IMG/VR virus record: IMGVR_UViG_3300009618_000002
Coordinates: 1 to 43,678 of that record
Direction: 5' to 3' (one strand)
DNA: 43,678 nt
DNA from: a virus
Positions within the stretch are counted from its first letter, which is position 1; each line of letters opens with the position of its first letter. A program made the position numbers and the translations under genes. The notes under the pieces were generated by a model. That model saw only the letters and a program-made list of their open reading frames with translations, made no database searches and had not been told where the DNA came from. This document shows positions 14,245-23,436 of this stretch, piece by piece.

Positions 14245-15467
14245 AGAATCAATTCTTTTGACACGCAATTACGCGGATTGGCGGGCCATGAAATAGCCCC
14301 CTCCGAGTATGCCCCACCGCTGATCGCGCCCTCTGAAAATGCCCCTCCACTCGCCGCCGGGACTCCGGCGGGCCAGGAGATTGCACCCTCAGTAAATGCT
14401 CCTCCTGAAATCGCTCCTTCCGTGAACGCGCCACCTGAGATCGCCCCCTCAGAAAACGCTCCTCCGCTTGCTACTGGGACGCTGCTCGCTCCAGTCGGCC
14501 AAGAAATCGCCCCGTTGGTAAACGAGCCGCCGCTTGCGGTCGGAACATTCGTCGGCGCAGTCGGCCATGCAATCGTTGGCTGCGTGGAAAGCGTGCTGCT
14601 CGTCGTGCCAGATACAAGGGTCACGGCATCTAGGGTACTCGGAGCATAGAATGACCCACTGCTGGCTACGGTTGACCGCGTTGTTACCATCGAGAAAGCC
14701 GCTCCCGATGCAGTCGGAACCTTCGTAGGCCACGCAATTGTCGGCTGCGTAAAGGTTCCCGCCGCGATGGTAGGCACGGGCGTAGGCCATGCCACTGTCG
14801 GCTGCGTAAAGGTTCCCGCCGCGATGGTAGGTTGAGTAAATGTCCCGGCTGCTATAGTTGGTTGAGTAAAACTGCCTGCCGCGATGCTGGGCACTCCCCC
14901 CGGCCACGCGATTGTAGGCTGCGTGAAACTACCGGCAGCGATTGTCGGTTGCGTGAATGACCCTGCCGCAATCGTGGGAACATTAAGTGGATAAGAAATG
15001 GTTTGTGCCGCTGCCGTAAGCGAACTGACCGTCTGCGCCGCTGCCGTCAAAGAATTCGGCGTTTCAGCCGGAACCGTGGTCGAGGCACCGGTAAACGTCT
15101 GAGCAGCAGCGGTGAGCGAATTGACCGTTTCAGCGGGTACGGTAGTGCTTGCGCCGGTGAACGTTTGCGCTGCAGCAGTCAAGGATTGAGCCGCATGATT
15201 GCCTACATTGCCTGATGCCGATGTGACGACTACGACATTGTAGCCAGCAAGCGAATCGTTCTCGGTCCATCCACTTGGGCATGTGCCGGTGGCAATGAAC
15301 ATAATCATGCCGCTTGGAATCGTCGTTCCCGTATTGACACAGGTATTGCTGGAAGGTGCATAAACTGTCCCGGCGCCGCATGAAGGCCAGCGGATATCGG
15401 TTGCCGGATTGATGGATTGCGCGGCCAACGGTGCAGCCAAAAAGAAACTAAGCAGCGTAAATTTCAT
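14241..15467 (-). CDS. Repeat fibre with signal peptide and collar-like N-terminal domain
   Basis: A 408-residue protein with a Sec signal (MKFTLLSFFLAAPLAA). Residues about 50-75 (GMIMFIATGTCPSGWTEND) match the phage tail-collar motif, seen at fibre tips and bases. Three tandem families follow: SLTAAAQTFTGASTTVPAET repeats, then alternating TIAAGSFTQP and TIAWPTKVP units, then ISGGAFTEGA units to the end. Such 9-10 residue units suggest a beta-solenoid or other elongated shaft. GGGAGA precedes the ATG at 15467, which overlaps the upstream gene by 20 bases. Lys and Arg are nearly absent. It is likely an exposed or secreted adhesin. Confidence 0.78.
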   Translation of the reverse strand: MKFTLLSFFLAAPLAAQSINPATDIRWPSCGAGTVYAPSSNTCVNTGTTIPSGMIMFIATGTCPSGWTENDSLAGYNVVVVTSASGNVGNHAAQSLTAAAQTFTGASTTVPAETVNSLTAAAQTFTGASTTVPAETPNSLTAAAQTVSSLTAAAQTISYPLNVPTIAAGSFTQPTIAAGSFTQPTIAWPGGVPSIAAGSFTQPTIAAGTFTQPTIAAGTFTQPTVAWPTPVPTIAAGTFTQPTIAWPTKVPTASGAAFSMVTTRSTVASSGSFYAPSTLDAVTLVSGTTSSTLSTQPTIAWPTAPTNVPTASGGSFTNGAISWPTGASSVPVASGGAFSEGAISGGAFTEGAISGGAFTEGAISWPAGVPAASGGAFSEGAISGGAYSEGAISWPANPRNCVSKELIL

Positions 15468-15807
15468 GCGAGTCTCCCGTCTGCGGCGGTGTGGCCGCGA
15501 GTTCCGTCAGAGTATTGCCGCTGATTGAGTAATAGACACCATATATCCGCTTGATTCCATTCACAAAATAAAATGAGCCGGTGGGGTGCGCCGGAGTAAT
15601 CGGAAGCGTGTAAGTTGTTCCGCCATTTGGGGCTGCGATAGTCAGCGGCGATGTAGTAAATGGGGCATCGCTCGATGCCGGGACGTAGGCTGAAATGTTT
15701 CGAGTTGTGCCGACAGGACCCGGCTCGTCGGACTGCCAGATAACATTGACGTATCCGACTGGCGCCGCCGGTTCCGTGTTGCTGAAGTTTTGCTTCTGAC
15801 TCGGCAT
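15448..15807 (-). CDS. Small beta protein next to hub and fibre genes
   Basis: A 119-residue protein starting at an ATG that shares one base with the upstream stop (TAATG at 15807). It begins MPSQKQNFSNTEPAAPVGYVN and is predicted mostly beta, with repeated aromatic-Gly turns and a segment GSFYFVNGIKRIYGVYYSISGNTL near the end. N-terminal NTEPAAP-type sequences recur in phage appendage proteins. It could connect the fibre to the hub. There is no signal peptide, unlike the next gene. No family is recognised. Confidence 0.65.
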   Translation of the reverse strand: MPSQKQNFSNTEPAAPVGYVNVIWQSDEPGPVGTTRNISAYVPASSDAPFTTSPLTIAAPNGGTTYTLPITPAHPTGSFYFVNGIKRIYGVYYSISGNTLTELAATPPQTGDSHEIYAA

Positions 15808-16454
15808 TAGACTCCATTGACTGTCCACTCAACCCCGGCGCTGCCCACCCCACTGCTTGCCGGTCCCGGTTTCGATATTTGCTTGCTGGTCTGAAACTTC
15901 CCCAATCCCTGCCCCGCACTCTGCCCATTATTTGGTGCTGTTCCGCTTCCCTGCGAGGGTAACAGCGTCATCGCGGAACTGCCGCCCATTTGAAACGCTG
16001 TTGGACTTCCCAAACCACCCACAACCGTTACATCAGAAGGCGGCGAACCCGGATACTGCGCATAAGAGCGCACATAGTAATTCGCCTTCGTCACTCCATC
16101 ATCAAGATAAGTTGGCAACATAATTGGATGCGATGTGCGTGAGGTTCCGTGGTCGATGACAAGCGGCTGCGTAAAACTTGGCGTATTTGCTATCTCAGTG
16201 AAATAACGAATGTTGCGCTGTAATTGCCCGGAATGATTGATGGCAATGTGCATCATTTCGCCGCTGGTCTTTACGGAAACCGAATCCGGCGCTTTTGGTG
16301 CCGTAATCTCGCCGGTGGGCGAACCGCCCGTAGACGCCGCCACCCGGTTGATAGCATCGGCCAGGGCCTCGTGAACCTGGGCATGGCGCGGATCTTTGGA
16401 CGAGACTTCCGCCTGCAGTCCGCCAAGATCGAGTTGCCCGCTAGGATTCGCCAT
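15807..16454 (-). CDS. Hypothetical structural protein
   Basis: A 215-residue protein. The ATG at 16454 overlaps the stop of the giant hub gene by one base (TGATG). The N-terminal 60 residues are helical (HAQVHEALADAINRVAASTGG), the middle holds a beta domain (about 70-160), and the last 60 residues are Gly/Ser/Gln-rich and probably disordered. The small N-terminal helix plus beta domain resembles connector or base proteins that link fibres to a hub. Its place between the hub and fibre genes supports a tail role. Confidence 0.65.
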   Translation of the reverse strand: MANPSGQLDLGGLQAEVSSKDPRHAQVHEALADAINRVAASTGGSPTGEITAPKAPDSVSVKTSGEMMHIAINHSGQLQRNIRYFTEIANTPSFTQPLVIDHGTSRTSHPIMLPTYLDDGVTKANYYVRSYAQYPGSPPSDVTVVGGLGSPTAFQMGGSSAMTLLPSQGSGTAPNNGQSAGQGLGKFQTSKQISKPGPASSGVGSAGVEWTVNGV

Positions 16455-19400
16455 CAAAAGCCTCGTAATGGATTCCACACATCAGCAGCAGCTACGAGCG
16501 TTGCGCGAGAAAGATTGAAATAGCACCCAGCCCCGTAGGTTGACACTTCGATAAACATGCGCTGGCCGAGTTCATCGAGCGGGCCTTCAATGTCGTTCGC
16601 TGCTGGATCAGAGAGCGTGATGCCGCCCGGAACAATAAAAGGATATGGGGCCTGCAGGACGTTCTGGTAAAACGTCACTGCCAGCGTGCCATCATTGATT
16701 GAACCGTTGCCGGAGAGCAGCAAATCATAGTAGACGTAGCGTTTGTTGTGATTTCCGAAGGCCGGAAGTTGGCCTGCTTTGTCCTGATTCACAAAGGGAT
16801 AGGTGCAATAGCTCGAAATGAACGGAACAGAATCGTCTGCTCCAGCAGTGTAGGAACCAAGCGTATAAATCTTGCTTGATCCGATCCCGTTGCAAAACAT
16901 CACTTCGGAGAAAAGTTCACTGCGCTTGCAGATGCCCATGTACGGTGTCTGAATCGACCACAGCGACCACTTGCGCCGCAGATCGTGAATCGCCAACCGC
17001 CCCATCATGGTAACGTGCATTGGCATCGATGCCATCAGTTCCTCAATCGATCCGATGCCGTCATAGTTCAAGAAGATCACCACGTTCGGGCTCGTCGGAT
17101 TCTCGTTCTCCTCAAAGTTTGGGCACCAGGCGTTAGGCGTCGGCATCGGAACGGCCAGAAAGATACGATTGTGCGCGGTGTCGTTGCGCACGCAGATAGT
17201 ATTTCCGTACTGCCAATTGATCGCATCCCACCAGTCCGGCACTTCAAGCTGAATCGGTATCGGTTCGCCGCCGTTGAAGAGGAATAGCCCGTTCTGGCAA
17301 GCCATGATTGCCCACTTCTTGCCCACATCGTAAGCATTGATTCCCGCGGCTCCAGCGACGTTCGATACCTCTTTGTACGGATTCCAGTTTGCCGGCTCCT
17401 GATTCGGCGTGTCCGCGATGTAGCCGAGCGAGCTTTCCTTGACGATGTAGAGATTCCCATTCATCTCGAAAGCGCCGTTTGCAGGCTGGGCATTAACGGT
17501 CGTAGTGTCTGTGCCGCCCGTATCCAAGTCAAAGGAATCGAGATCGTTCTTGTAGCTGATAGAAAGTGCGGTGTAGTTCGTCGGAGCCAGAGTCGGATAG
17601 ACTTCTATGCGGTCAATCTCGATGTCGGCATTGTCGGCAAAACCAGAGCACCAGACGCGCAAATAAAGATCGGTAGGGATCGTCAGCGTGTTCGTGGTCA
17701 GCAGCGTCCCGCTGTATGTGACCATGTTCGAGGTCATGGCAGACAGCGCAAGCGTGTAACTGCCAAACGTTTGTCCGTAGCCCGAGCCGGAATTGTAGGT
17801 TGTCAGATCAATCACTAGAGAGCCGACCGTAGCGCTCCCTGGAGTTCGGCATGTCACGCGCACGCTGTACGGAGTTTGATTCTGCAAGATCGCAACGCTG
17901 TTCCAGTCCTGATAGGCGCTCTGGGTAATCATGCCGAGAGACGCTTTTGTGCTGCCTGTCGTGTTTTTCAGATAATACGAATTTCCGTAGACGGGCGAAA
18001 CGAGAAGCGTGGGCAGTGCCGCGCTGTTGTTGCTCGCGTCGAGACCCCACCCAAGGGGAGCGAGCGCCCCACCGGGATTCGGATTGTAGCCGCCGTCAAA
18101 TGATAGATTCAGAAAGTTTTGAATCTTGTTGCGCACGCGGCCATAAACAGAACGCCCGGCGTATTGCGTACACCATGCCGCATCGCCAAGCTCGCCAAGA
18201 GAAAACAGATCCTTTCCCTGAATATCTATCTCTTCTGCCTCTAGAAGAACCGTGTCGGGGAACGTGAATTTCGCTGTGGTCGTGACGTTATCGTTGATGA
18301 TGAGAGCAGACGAAAGATAGGTCACGCCATTGTAGACAAACTGCACAGGTGCGGGAATGGTATAGTAGCTTGCTCCCGGCTGGCCTTCCTGCCCTGCTTC
18401 AGTGAATGCAATCCCGCGCGCAACCACTTCCGGCGGCCCAATAGGAATGTTTGAAACCAAAATATAATTTGTGTTTTCCGCCGTGGTGAACTGCACTGGA
18501 GGAGCGGGCGCTGTCCAGAACCCATTTCTTGTGATGAAAAACACAGTTCCCTTGCGGGTTCCTGTGCCGACGATCACAGATGAGGAGCCGACAAGCGTAA
18601 TATAGCCGCCGCCGGAATTTCCGTAAATCGGATCAACGGCGGCATTGCCGAGAGCAAGAGGACCGGGATCGATCTGAAATGCTGTCCCGCTGGTGGTTGC
18701 TTGCGCTACCTCCGCCTGCGTCGAATAGTTGAGATTGTAGGCAAATCCCGCAACGGTAAACGTGCCGCTTGTCGTACCGGTCACGGTAGCAATCACCGCA
18801 TCCGTCACATTAAAAATGCCATTTCCATTAAGAGTGCCCGTGATGGTCACGAGTTGCCCGGAAACTGGTGGTGTGCTTGTTGCGCCGGAAAGCGCCCAAT
18901 CATACGTTGCCACGCCGTTGACCATTGAAGTCTGCGAAATGGAATAGGAGCCAGAGTTGAGTGCGTTGACAATCTGCCACGTCTGATCCCATGCCGTCAC
19001 ATTCGCGCCGGAAATCGTTACGTCATCCCCCGTTTGCACGCCGGGAAGCGGTAGCGTCGTAGTCAGTGTGGCGACAGTAAGTTGATACTGACCGGGGCAA
19101 GCATTATTTCCCCCACCCGGATTCGATTCATAATAGTCTGTCGATGCTACATTGAACGTAAAATAATAACGTCCATATTCATGTCCGCTGCCAGGATTTG
19201 CTATGCCCGCTCCTGTGACTAGATGTGTACCGTTTGCAACAGCTACATTCGTTCCAGACACGTGGACATATACCGGGAAAAGTGCTTGATTAATCGCAGT
19301 AATTAAGTTTTTGTCCGCCGAGTTCTGATAAGTATACGCATCAAGATAATAGATCGTGATCACGTTGCCAGCACTGGTTGAACCCGGCCCAGCACTCCAG

Positions 19401-21016
19401 ATAATGTCGTCAAGTTGCGTCTGGTAGTACGGTGAACCTTGCGTACCTGTTCCATTCGGTCCCGCCCAGTTCCAGAACGGATATTGAGTGATGCCATTCG
19501 GCGATGCAACGATGGGATAGGTATATTGCGGAACTGCCGTTGCCGTGGTGCTGCCGCTGCCCGTGATAGCTACGGTTGTGATCTCAAACTGGCTTGTTGA
19601 AAGCCCGGTGCCTAGCACGTTGAAGGCAAGCCCATTCAGCGGGTAAAGAGCATCGCTAGAACCAGCAGATATTGTGACCACTTCGCCTGCCGTTAGGCTG
19701 TTTGTGGCCGTCAGCGTAAGCACGGAGCCGCTTGCGGAGTAAGCCGTAATCGAAACGACGCCGCCGACAGTAAGTGTTCCCTGAAAGTTCGGAGCCGCAC
19801 CGGGGCCAACCTGCGATACGCGGTCATTCCAGCCCGTCTGTGCGGGCGTAGTGCCGACGATTTGCTGCGGCGGATAATTCCCTTCAAGCAGATCGGAAAA
19901 AGTCATGTATTGGCGCGAATTCGCGGTGAATGAGGAGGCAAAGGTGCCCGCTGGAGGACCGCCAAACAACGGCGTAAGGACGCCGGGAGCCGTCGAGGTA
20001 TATTCGATCCACACTTCGCCGGAACTATCTTGCGCGACGTTGTAGATGTTGCCAAAATCATCCTCGTAGGTGGTGATGTAATTGAAGTTTTTCTGCGTCG
20101 GAAGAAAATAATCCGTAACTGTCACGTAGCCAACGAAGATATTGGCTCCGCTGCTTGCAGTTGCGGTGATACGAACGCCAAAGCCAGTATTGTTAAGGTC
20201 CGAATACAGCCATGATGCACCAAAGAGATCGTTGATCCCGCCAAAACGGAGCATCGTAACGCTGCCCACGTTCAATGCAAATGATTCAATGTTGCCGATG
20301 GGACTTCCGGCTTTAAGCATCTGCACGTTGAGATTCGCCGGGGCATCGGCATAAGCCTTGATCGAAACAATAAATCCCTGCGGAGAAGAACTGCTGGAAA
20401 TCGAAAAACCAAACTCGGTGATATCAAGCCCGTCGGTTGCAAAAACATCAGTCCCTATTAAGGCGTGTCCCGTATCTGACGCAGGACCATACGGAGCAGG
20501 ACCGACGCCCTGGAAAGTGGCGGTGTTGCCGCCGGTATCAAACGGAATTCCGCTATATCCATTCAGTGCCGCATAGTTTGTCAGTCCAGAAAACGTATAG
20601 ATTTCATTTGCGGGCGCAGGCCCGCTGAAAGTCACCGTCGTATAAGAGAATTGCCCGTGCGGACCCGCAGTGACGGCGACAATCGACACAATATCAAGCG
20701 TGATTGGATTGGAATAAGGAAGCGTCGCCGTCGCATAAACGCCCGTATTCAGCAGCGTGTTGCCGGGATTCGACCAGACAGCCCCATCCAGCGACGTATC
20801 GACGGCAGCGCCGCCGGGATCAGGGCCAACGCTGCCGTTTTGATACGTGAACGGATTTTCAAGTCCCTGCCGCGTAAACACGCTGCCGACAGAGAAATCT
20901 GAATTAACGGTCCTTGGGCTCCCTCCCTCTGGTAAATCATGCGGCTGCGCGAGAGTGACAGCACCAGAGAACGTCTCTAAAACCGCTGATTGGCGGCCCT
21001 TGAGATCATGTCCCAT
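16454..21016 (-). CDS. Giant tail-hub-like structural protein (tail tubular protein B-like)
   Basis: A 1520-residue protein, the largest in the genome. The start at 21016 has GGGAGG upstream. Residues 27-50 (DLPEGGSPRTVNSDF and following) resemble the N-terminus of short-tail hub proteins. Residues about 418-482, 645-695 and 708-760 are three versions of a beta domain with a 'VTISG...LNG' core. Residues 1150-1350 (ANGAFEMNGNLYIVKESSLG, then LFLFNGGEPIPIQL and WWDAINWQYGN) look like the beta-propeller part of a T7 gp12-type nozzle. The C-terminus (1410-1520) returns to beta sheet. It is about twice the length of T7 gp12, the extra length being inserted beta domains. Role: tail tube or nozzle, probably with sugar or host binding. 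Confidence 0.7.
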   Translation of the reverse strand: MGHDLKGRQSAVLETFSGAVTLAQPHDLPEGGSPRTVNSDFSVGSVFTRQGLENPFTYQNGSVGPDPGGAAVDTSLDGAVWSNPGNTLLNTGVYATATLPYSNPITLDIVSIVAVTAGPHGQFSYTTVTFSGPAPANEIYTFSGLTNYAALNGYSGIPFDTGGNTATFQGVGPAPYGPASDTGHALIGTDVFATDGLDITEFGFSISSSSSPQGFIVSIKAYADAPANLNVQMLKAGSPIGNIESFALNVGSVTMLRFGGINDLFGASWLYSDLNNTGFGVRITATASSGANIFVGYVTVTDYFLPTQKNFNYITTYEDDFGNIYNVAQDSSGEVWIEYTSTAPGVLTPLFGGPPAGTFASSFTANSRQYMTFSDLLEGNYPPQQIVGTTPAQTGWNDRVSQVGPGAAPNFQGTLTVGGVVSITAYSASGSVLTLTATNSLTAGEVVTISAGSSDALYPLNGLAFNVLGTGLSTSQFEITTVAITGSGSTTATAVPQYTYPIVASPNGITQYPFWNWAGPNGTGTQGSPYYQTQLDDIIWSAGPGSTSAGNVITIYYLDAYTYQNSADKNLITAINQALFPVYVHVSGTNVAVANGTHLVTGAGIANPGSGHEYGRYYFTFNVASTDYYESNPGGGNNACPGQYQLTVATLTTTLPLPGVQTGDDVTISGANVTAWDQTWQIVNALNSGSYSISQTSMVNGVATYDWALSGATSTPPVSGQLVTITGTLNGNGIFNVTDAVIATVTGTTSGTFTVAGFAYNLNYSTQAEVAQATTSGTAFQIDPGPLALGNAAVDPIYGNSGGGYITLVGSSSVIVGTGTRKGTVFFITRNGFWTAPAPPVQFTTAENTNYILVSNIPIGPPEVVARGIAFTEAGQEGQPGASYYTIPAPVQFVYNGVTYLSSALIINDNVTTTAKFTFPDTVLLEAEEIDIQGKDLFSLGELGDAAWCTQYAGRSVYGRVRNKIQNFLNLSFDGGYNPNPGGALAPLGWGLDASNNSAALPTLLVSPVYGNSYYLKNTTGSTKASLGMITQSAYQDWNSVAILQNQTPYSVRVTCRTPGSATVGSLVIDLTTYNSGSGYGQTFGSYTLALSAMTSNMVTYSGTLLTTNTLTIPTDLYLRVWCSGFADNADIEIDRIEVYPTLAPTNYTALSISYKNDLDSFDLDTGGTDTTTVNAQPANGAFEMNGNLYIVKESSLGYIADTPNQEPANWNPYKEVSNVAGAAGINAYDVGKKWAIMACQNGLFLFNGGEPIPIQLEVPDWWDAINWQYGNTICVRNDTAHNRIFLAVPMPTPNAWCPNFEENENPTSPNVVIFLNYDGIGSIEELMASMPMHVTMMGRLAIHDLRRKWSLWSIQTPYMGICKRSELFSEVMFCNGIGSSKIYTLGSYTAGADDSVPFISSYCTYPFVNQDKAGQLPAFGNHNKRYVYYDLLLSGNGSINDGTLAVTFYQNVLQAPYPFIVPGGITLSDPAANDIEGPLDELGQRMFIEVSTYGAGCYFNLSRATLVAAADVWNPLRGF

Positions 21017-21037
21017 GGGAAGCCTCCCATTTTAGCA

Positions 21038-21697
21038 CTAGTTGCGAACCCATGTCGCCACGAAATGCACGGTATCGCCGTAAACGCCGGACGGAATCGA
21101 ACTGCCCGACTCCTGCAACGGCTCTACCGCACTCAGTGAGGCGGCAGCCGGCACTTCAAACACCTGCACCGTCGCATTCGCCTTGTTGTACTGGTAGATG
21201 TAGCCGCTGCCAGCCACGGAATGAATCTCCATGTCGTCGGGGCCGATCACGATAGCGAACTGTCCGGTATCTGCGGTTTCGCCCTGCGTCGCAACACTGC
21301 TGGCAACCGTGAACGATACACCCGCGTTTACCGTCAAAACCAAAAGTGTCTGCCCATTGAGCGCCGTCGCCGTAGTCAGACCGGAAAACGTGACGTACTG
21401 CCCGGCTGCAGGGGTGTTGACGGTATAGATCGTGGTCGTAGTGCCGGAGCTTACGGACGTAACCGCCGTAATCACACCGACTGTCGGCTGGGTATACTGA
21501 CCGATCAGCACGTTCTGGCCCGAAGCATCCTGCAACTGAGCCAGAACGCCCCCGCTAGCAAGATTCGGCAGCAGACCGCCCGCGATGTAGGTAGCGCCCT
21601 GAAGAAACGCGAACTTGCCACGCAGCCAGATGCGCGAGCCGCTGAGATCGATCCCGTAGGGTGCGTTGAAAACTGTTTGTGTCAATGCAGTGGACAT
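21038..21697 (-). CDS. Small tail or adaptor-associated protein with shared beta domain
   Basis: A 219-residue protein with TGAGGAG before the ATG at 21697. It starts MSTALTQTVFNAPYGIDLSG. Residues about 73-140 (ITAVTSVSSGTTTTIYTVN, then YVTFSGLTTATALNGQ) form the same 'VTFSGL..A..LNG' beta domain seen three times in the neighbouring 1520-residue protein. The C-terminus (PSGVYGDTVHFVATWV) is beta. It is a minor tail protein or hub cofactor by location, between the adaptor candidate and the hub. Confidence 0.68.
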   Translation of the reverse strand: MSTALTQTVFNAPYGIDLSGSRIWLRGKFAFLQGATYIAGGLLPNLASGGVLAQLQDASGQNVLIGQYTQPTVGVITAVTSVSSGTTTTIYTVNTPAAGQYVTFSGLTTATALNGQTLLVLTVNAGVSFTVASSVATQGETADTGQFAIVIGPDDMEIHSVAGSGYIYQYNKANATVQVFEVPAAASLSAVEPLQESGSSIPSGVYGDTVHFVATWVRN

Positions 21698-21706
21698 GGT
21701 TTCTCC

Positions 21707-22534
21707 TCAGTACAGAATTTGCGCGGGGTCGCCCGCTCGTTCAGCCTTAGCCGCTCCAAATGGAGGACGGGTATAGTCGATCATCTGTCGGTCTCGCGTG
21801 ATTTGCTGCCGCAACTTGAAAATGGACATTTTCGCATCATTGCGCGCTTCGGCCAATGCGGCACCGCCAAGTCGCGCACAATACAACACCGCAATCTTGT
21901 CCGCAATCGCTTCCTGCGAATCCAAAATTGGAACAAAGGTAGTCGTCCAGTTGATGCTCGACGATGCCAAATCGGCAAAGGTGAAAATGTAGCGCAATCG
22001 AATATCGCGGTATTGTGTAGCGCCATTCATCCAGATCCCATCCTGACGCCATTCCCAAGTGCCAAGAATCTGCGCTTGTTGCCGCGGCTGAAGAGCGCCG
22101 GTCGATTCTTTCATCGGCGCAAATCCCAACTGACTACCAGCCTGCCGCTCCCACATTTCCAACGGATAGAGCAAGCCATTGGGAAGCGTGAAATTAGGCC
22201 ACATCAGCAAGCCATCGAAGTATCCAACGAACTGCAGTGACACCTGGACGGCGGGATTCGCCACGCCTATGCCCAATGGCGAATTGACTGGAGGCAGATT
22301 ATAGAGCACGTAATTGTCTCCAATCAGCGTAGGCTGCCCCATAATCCTGATGTCGCGGTAGGTGTCGCGGACGGCAGAGTTCATGAAGTTCTGCAGGGTG
22401 ACGGAAGAGTTGGTAAGAATCTGACCTTCGCCCGGAGTGCCCGTGGCCCCAGCTTTGTCGTCGTTCACCTTTGAGCGCGCAAGGTTGGCAATGGTATTGA
22501 GACTCGGATAGGCCGAATTACCGCCAATGGGCAT
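21707..22534 (-). CDS. Head-tail adaptor or tail tubular A-like protein
   Basis: A 275-residue protein (ATG at 22534, AAGGAG before it). Helices in the first 60 residues (PSLNTIANLARSKVNDD, FMNSAVRDTYRDIR) precede a beta core, and the C-terminal 100 residues are helical with an Arg-rich stretch (IFKLRQQITRDRQMIDYT). N-terminal helix bundle, beta middle and a position between capsid and hub genes match gp11-type adaptors or gatekeepers of short-tailed phages. The assignment is from gene order and layout, since no diagnostic motif exists. Confidence 0.6.
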   Translation of the reverse strand: MPIGGNSAYPSLNTIANLARSKVNDDKAGATGTPGEGQILTNSSVTLQNFMNSAVRDTYRDIRIMGQPTLIGDNYVLYNLPPVNSPLGIGVANPAVQVSLQFVGYFDGLLMWPNFTLPNGLLYPLEMWERQAGSQLGFAPMKESTGALQPRQQAQILGTWEWRQDGIWMNGATQYRDIRLRYIFTFADLASSSINWTTTFVPILDSQEAIADKIAVLYCARLGGAALAEARNDAKMSIFKLRQQITRDRQMIDYTRPPFGAAKAERAGDPAQILY

Positions 22535-22554
22535 CTTCTACTCCTTGCATCCAT

Positions 22555-22570
22555 GGGCTTTGCAAAGCCC
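22555..22570. repeat. Perfect 16-base palindrome between tail genes
   Basis: GGGCTTTGCAAAGCCC reads the same on both strands. It lies in the 98-base gap between the 22633-23436 and 21707-22534 genes, one of the few gaps in the late operon. There is no following T run on either strand, so it is not a standard terminator. It could be a protein-binding site or an RNA-processing hairpin. Confidence 0.5.
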
Positions 22571-22632
22571 GGAAATCGCCGGAGACCGACCAACTATTCC
22601 GCCCGTAACTGACCCGCTCGGCCCATGGAAGA

Positions 22633-23436
22633 TCATGCCGCGGCCTCATTCGGTGGGCGTCCCGGCCCGCGACGGAAACGATCAGGAAACAGCTTTCGGG
22701 CTTTCTCCTCGTCAAGCACGGCATCACAATGCCGACAAACTGCAGCCGTAGCCGCAATCTTTTCCGCGCAGTTGGGGCAATCAATCTGTCCTGCCGGTGA
22801 TGCAGACGGCACAAGATCACTGCGGTGCCATGAAAATGAGCGCCCGTAATAGGCAGCCGCCGCGTGCGCTGTCTTGGTCGCCACGTTACGCGCTTCGTCC
22901 GGGCTGCGCGCTTCGATGGCAACCATCTTTTCCAGTTCCGCACGATAAGTTTTTTCCACCCGCGCCCGCGCTGCTTTGAGTTCCTGGCCAAGGGGCGGAT
23001 TGTGAATCGACCAGAATATACCGTAACGGTTTAGGTTGCCGCCCACATTGAGCGGGCTGCCATCATCAAAATCCTGATCCGTACCGGGATTCTGCGGGTT
23101 GAGCATCTTCGTGGCTTCGCGGTAGCCGTCCGTATAACGAAAGCCCTTGTTAAAATTTGCGTCCTCCGTCATTTCACGGAAGGGATGCGTGATCTGGCCG
23201 ACCAGCAAATACTCCTGTCCCGGCGGACAAGCACGAATGAGCAAACGCGGGTGATTCGGAGGCCGCGACTCGTTGAACTCCTGAGTGGAGATGTTGTAAA
23301 CGTAAATCGGAATTTCCGTGATGCCGAAATTCTCAGGAATGTTCACGAGGCGATCCTCTTGAACGCTGTCAGCGATTTTCTGATCGCCGCTCAATTGGGC
23401 AAATTCCTTCGCCCCCATCAGTTGTACGTCAGGCAT
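22633..23436 (-). CDS. Virion-region protein with C-terminal zinc ribbon
   Basis: A 267-residue protein. The ATG at 23436 has AGGAG five bases before it and is preferred to 23532. The first 150 residues are mixed alpha and beta (ITEIPIYVYNISTQEFNESR), followed by a helical segment (ELKAARARVEKTYRAELEKM). Residues about 220-245 hold a zinc ribbon CPNC ... CRHC, and the tail is basic and ends FRRGPGRPPNEAAA, an AT-hook-like GRP pattern. This suggests nucleic-acid contact. It lies between the capsid and adaptor genes. No defined family is recognised. Confidence 0.7.
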   Translation of the reverse strand: MPDVQLMGAKEFAQLSGDQKIADSVQEDRLVNIPENFGITEIPIYVYNISTQEFNESRPPNHPRLLIRACPPGQEYLLVGQITHPFREMTEDANFNKGFRYTDGYREATKMLNPQNPGTDQDFDDGSPLNVGGNLNRYGIFWSIHNPPLGQELKAARARVEKTYRAELEKMVAIEARSPDEARNVATKTAHAAAAYYGRSFSWHRSDLVPSASPAGQIDCPNCAEKIAATAAVCRHCDAVLDEEKARKLFPDRFRRGPGRPPNEAAA

